Of a DNA stretch of 64,000 nt, positions 63,006 to 64,000 are shown in pieces (within the stretch, counting starts at the first letter, position 1; each line of letters starts with the position of its first letter). The notes below the pieces were generated by a model. The model searched no databases, had not been told where the DNA came from, and worked only from the letters and a program-made list of their open reading frames with translations. The position numbers and the translations under genes were made by a program. Source of the stretch: Microbacterium sediminis (GTDB taxonomy: Bacteria; Actinomycetota; Actinomycetes; Actinomycetales; Microbacteriaceae); NCBI RefSeq assembly GCF_004564075.1, contig NZ_CP038256.1:558001-622000 (forward strand), given 5' to 3'.

Positions 63006-63030
63006 GCGGCGGGCGCGGCGCCCGCCGCTC
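63004..63030 (+). terminator. hairpin terminator after the GH65 gene
   Basis: GAGCGGCGGGC (63004-63014) pairs perfectly with GCCCGCCGCTC (63020-63030) around a 5-base loop, starting inside the stop codon. Confidence 0.7.
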
Positions 63031-63054
63031 GGTCGCAATGTCGGTGGCACGCCG

Positions 63055-63060
63055 TAGGCT
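63055..63060 (+). promoter_or_regulatory. -10 element of leaderless dnaX
   Basis: TAGGCT is followed by 6 bases (GGACGG) and the GTG start at 63067. Confidence 0.6.
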
Positions 63061-63066
63061 GGACGG

Positions 63067-64000
63067 GTGACCACAGCCCTCTACCGCCGCTACCGGCCCG
63101 AGACCTTCGCGGAGATGATCGGGCAGTCGCAGGTCACCGAGCCGCTCATGACGGCGCTGCGCGGCGATCGGATCGGCCACGCGTACCTGTTCTCGGGTCC
63201 GCGCGGCTGCGGCAAGACCACGTCGGCCCGCATCCTCGCGCGCTGCCTGAACTGCGCCGAGGGCCCCACCGACACCCCGTGCGGCGTGTGCGACAGCTGC
63301 GTCGAGCTCTCGCGCGCGGGCGGCGGATCGCTCGACGTCATCGAGATCGACGCCGCCAGCCACAACGGCGTCGACGACGCCCGCGACCTGCGCGAGCGGG
63401 CGATCTTCGCGCCCTCGCGCGATCGCTTCAAGATCTTCATCCTCGACGAGGCCCACATGGTCACGCCGCAGGGCTTCAACGCGCTGCTCAAGCTCGTGGA
63501 GGAGCCGCCGGCGCACGTGAAGTTCATCTTCGCGACGACCGAGCCCGACAAGGTGATCGGCACCATCCGCTCGCGCACGCACCACTACCCGTTCCGGCTC
63601 GTGCCGCCGGGGCCGATGCTCGAGTACATCGAGAAGCTCTGCGCCCAGGAGGGTGTGCAGGTCGAGCCGGGCGTGCTGCCGCTCGTCGTGCGCGCGGGCG
63701 GCGGTTCGCCCCGCGACACGCTGTCCATCCTCGACCAGCTGATCGCCGGCTCCGAGGAGGGCCACGTCGGCTACGAGCGGGCCGTGGCGCTGCTCGGCTA
63801 CACGCACGGCGAGCTGCTCGACGGCGTCATCGACGCCTTCGCGGCGGGCGATGCCGCCGCGGCGTTCGGCGCCGTCGACCGCGTCGTGCAGACGGGCCAG
63901 GATCCGCGGCGCTTCGTCGACGACCTGCTCGAGCGGCTGCGCGACCTCATCGTGATCGCGGCCACGGGCCCGGCGGCCTCCGCCGTGCTGCGCGGCGTGC
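63067..64000 (+). CDS. dnaX: DNA polymerase III subunits gamma and tau, 5' part
   Basis: The first 311 codons of dnaX are visible; the gene runs off the window. The clamp-loader ATPase begins VTTALYRRYRPETFAEMIGQ. It has Walker A FSGPRGCGKTTSARILA, four zinc cysteines in CLNCAEGPTDTPCGVCDSC, the DEAH-type Walker B IFILDEAHMVT, sensor 1 FATTEPDKV and the SRC-like segment TIRSRTHHYPF. The tau-specific C-terminus is outside the window. The start is set by TAGGCT 6 bp before GTG. Confidence 0.97.
   Translation, partial: MTTALYRRYRPETFAEMIGQSQVTEPLMTALRGDRIGHAYLFSGPRGCGKTTSARILARCLNCAEGPTDTPCGVCDSCVELSRAGGGSLDVIEIDAASHNGVDDARDLRERAIFAPSRDRFKIFILDEAHMVTPQGFNALLKLVEEPPAHVKFIFATTEPDKVIGTIRSRTHHYPFRLVPPGPMLEYIEKLCAQEGVQVEPGVLPLVVRAGGGSPRDTLSILDQLIAGSEEGHVGYERAVALLGYTHGELLDGVIDAFAAGDAAAAFGAVDRVVQTGQDPRRFVDDLLERLRDLIVIAATGPAASAVLRGV

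Overview
The window is very GC-rich bacterial DNA with strong G/C bias at third codon positions. Its gene content points to an actinobacterium of the Microbacteriaceae, most like Microbacterium. The clues are a sucCD pair, a PerM-like (DUF6350) protein ahead of purN-purH, deazaflavin-type reductases, an Rv2578c-family radical SAM protein with a mycobacterial-type LexA box, an SRP RNA of the small bacterial type, and many leaderless genes with a TANNNT -10 hexamer 6-7 bp before the start codon. The genus call is an inference from content, not a measured match.

Layout. 1-6.1 kb: end of an alpha/beta hydrolase, an acyl-CoA dehydrogenase, a 55-residue membrane protein, sucCD, a DDN-like reductase and a PerM-like membrane protein. 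6.1-12.2 kb: purN-purH, an alkylation repair pair (Ada/AlkA fusion overlapping ogt) and a gamma-glutamyltransferase. 12.2-18.5 kb: a repeat-filled gap, a heterodimeric ABC exporter, a GNAT protein and an L,D-transpeptidase. 18.7-26.6 kb: an amino-sugar / chitooligosaccharide locus (nagB, GH20 hexosaminidase, ROK repressor, binding protein plus two permeases, ROK kinase) bracketed by the repeat family. 27.2-28.9 kb: a GlcD-type FAD oxidase and a YrdB-like protein.

29.0-42.6 kb is the centrepiece, a two-operon phosphonate island. Operon 1 is phnD-phnC-phnE (two permease domains fused)-FAD oxidase-phosphonatase-like HAD enzyme-GntR regulator. Operon 2 is phnG-H-I-(J+K)-L-DUF1045-M-N, a C-P lyase pathway in which PhnJ and PhnK are one 619-residue polypeptide. 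The linker between them contains a 39-bp unit present three times in frame inside a large inverted repeat. PhnP is absent, and a 2H-phosphoesterase-like DUF1045 protein sits where its activity would be needed. PHO-box-like TCACC repeats precede both operons.

42.7-55.7 kb: small unknown genes around a twin-palindrome promoter, then a LexA-controlled Rv2578c-family radical SAM gene interrupted by a 347-residue LAGLIDADG intein inside its CxxxCxxC motif, tRNA-Ser(GGA), a MoxR/DUF58/transglutaminase operon, SRP RNA, a CitB-type two-component system divergent from a dctA-like dicarboxylate carrier, a TfoX-N protein and a DedA protein. 55.7-64 kb: a second DDN-like reductase, pta-ackA, a beta-phosphoglucomutase/GH65 phosphorylase pair and the 5' part of dnaX, cut by the window edge.

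No CRISPR array, integrase, transposase or prophage gene was seen. The mobile or repetitive DNA recognised here is the intein, the intergenic repeat family and the PhnJ-PhnK linker repeat.
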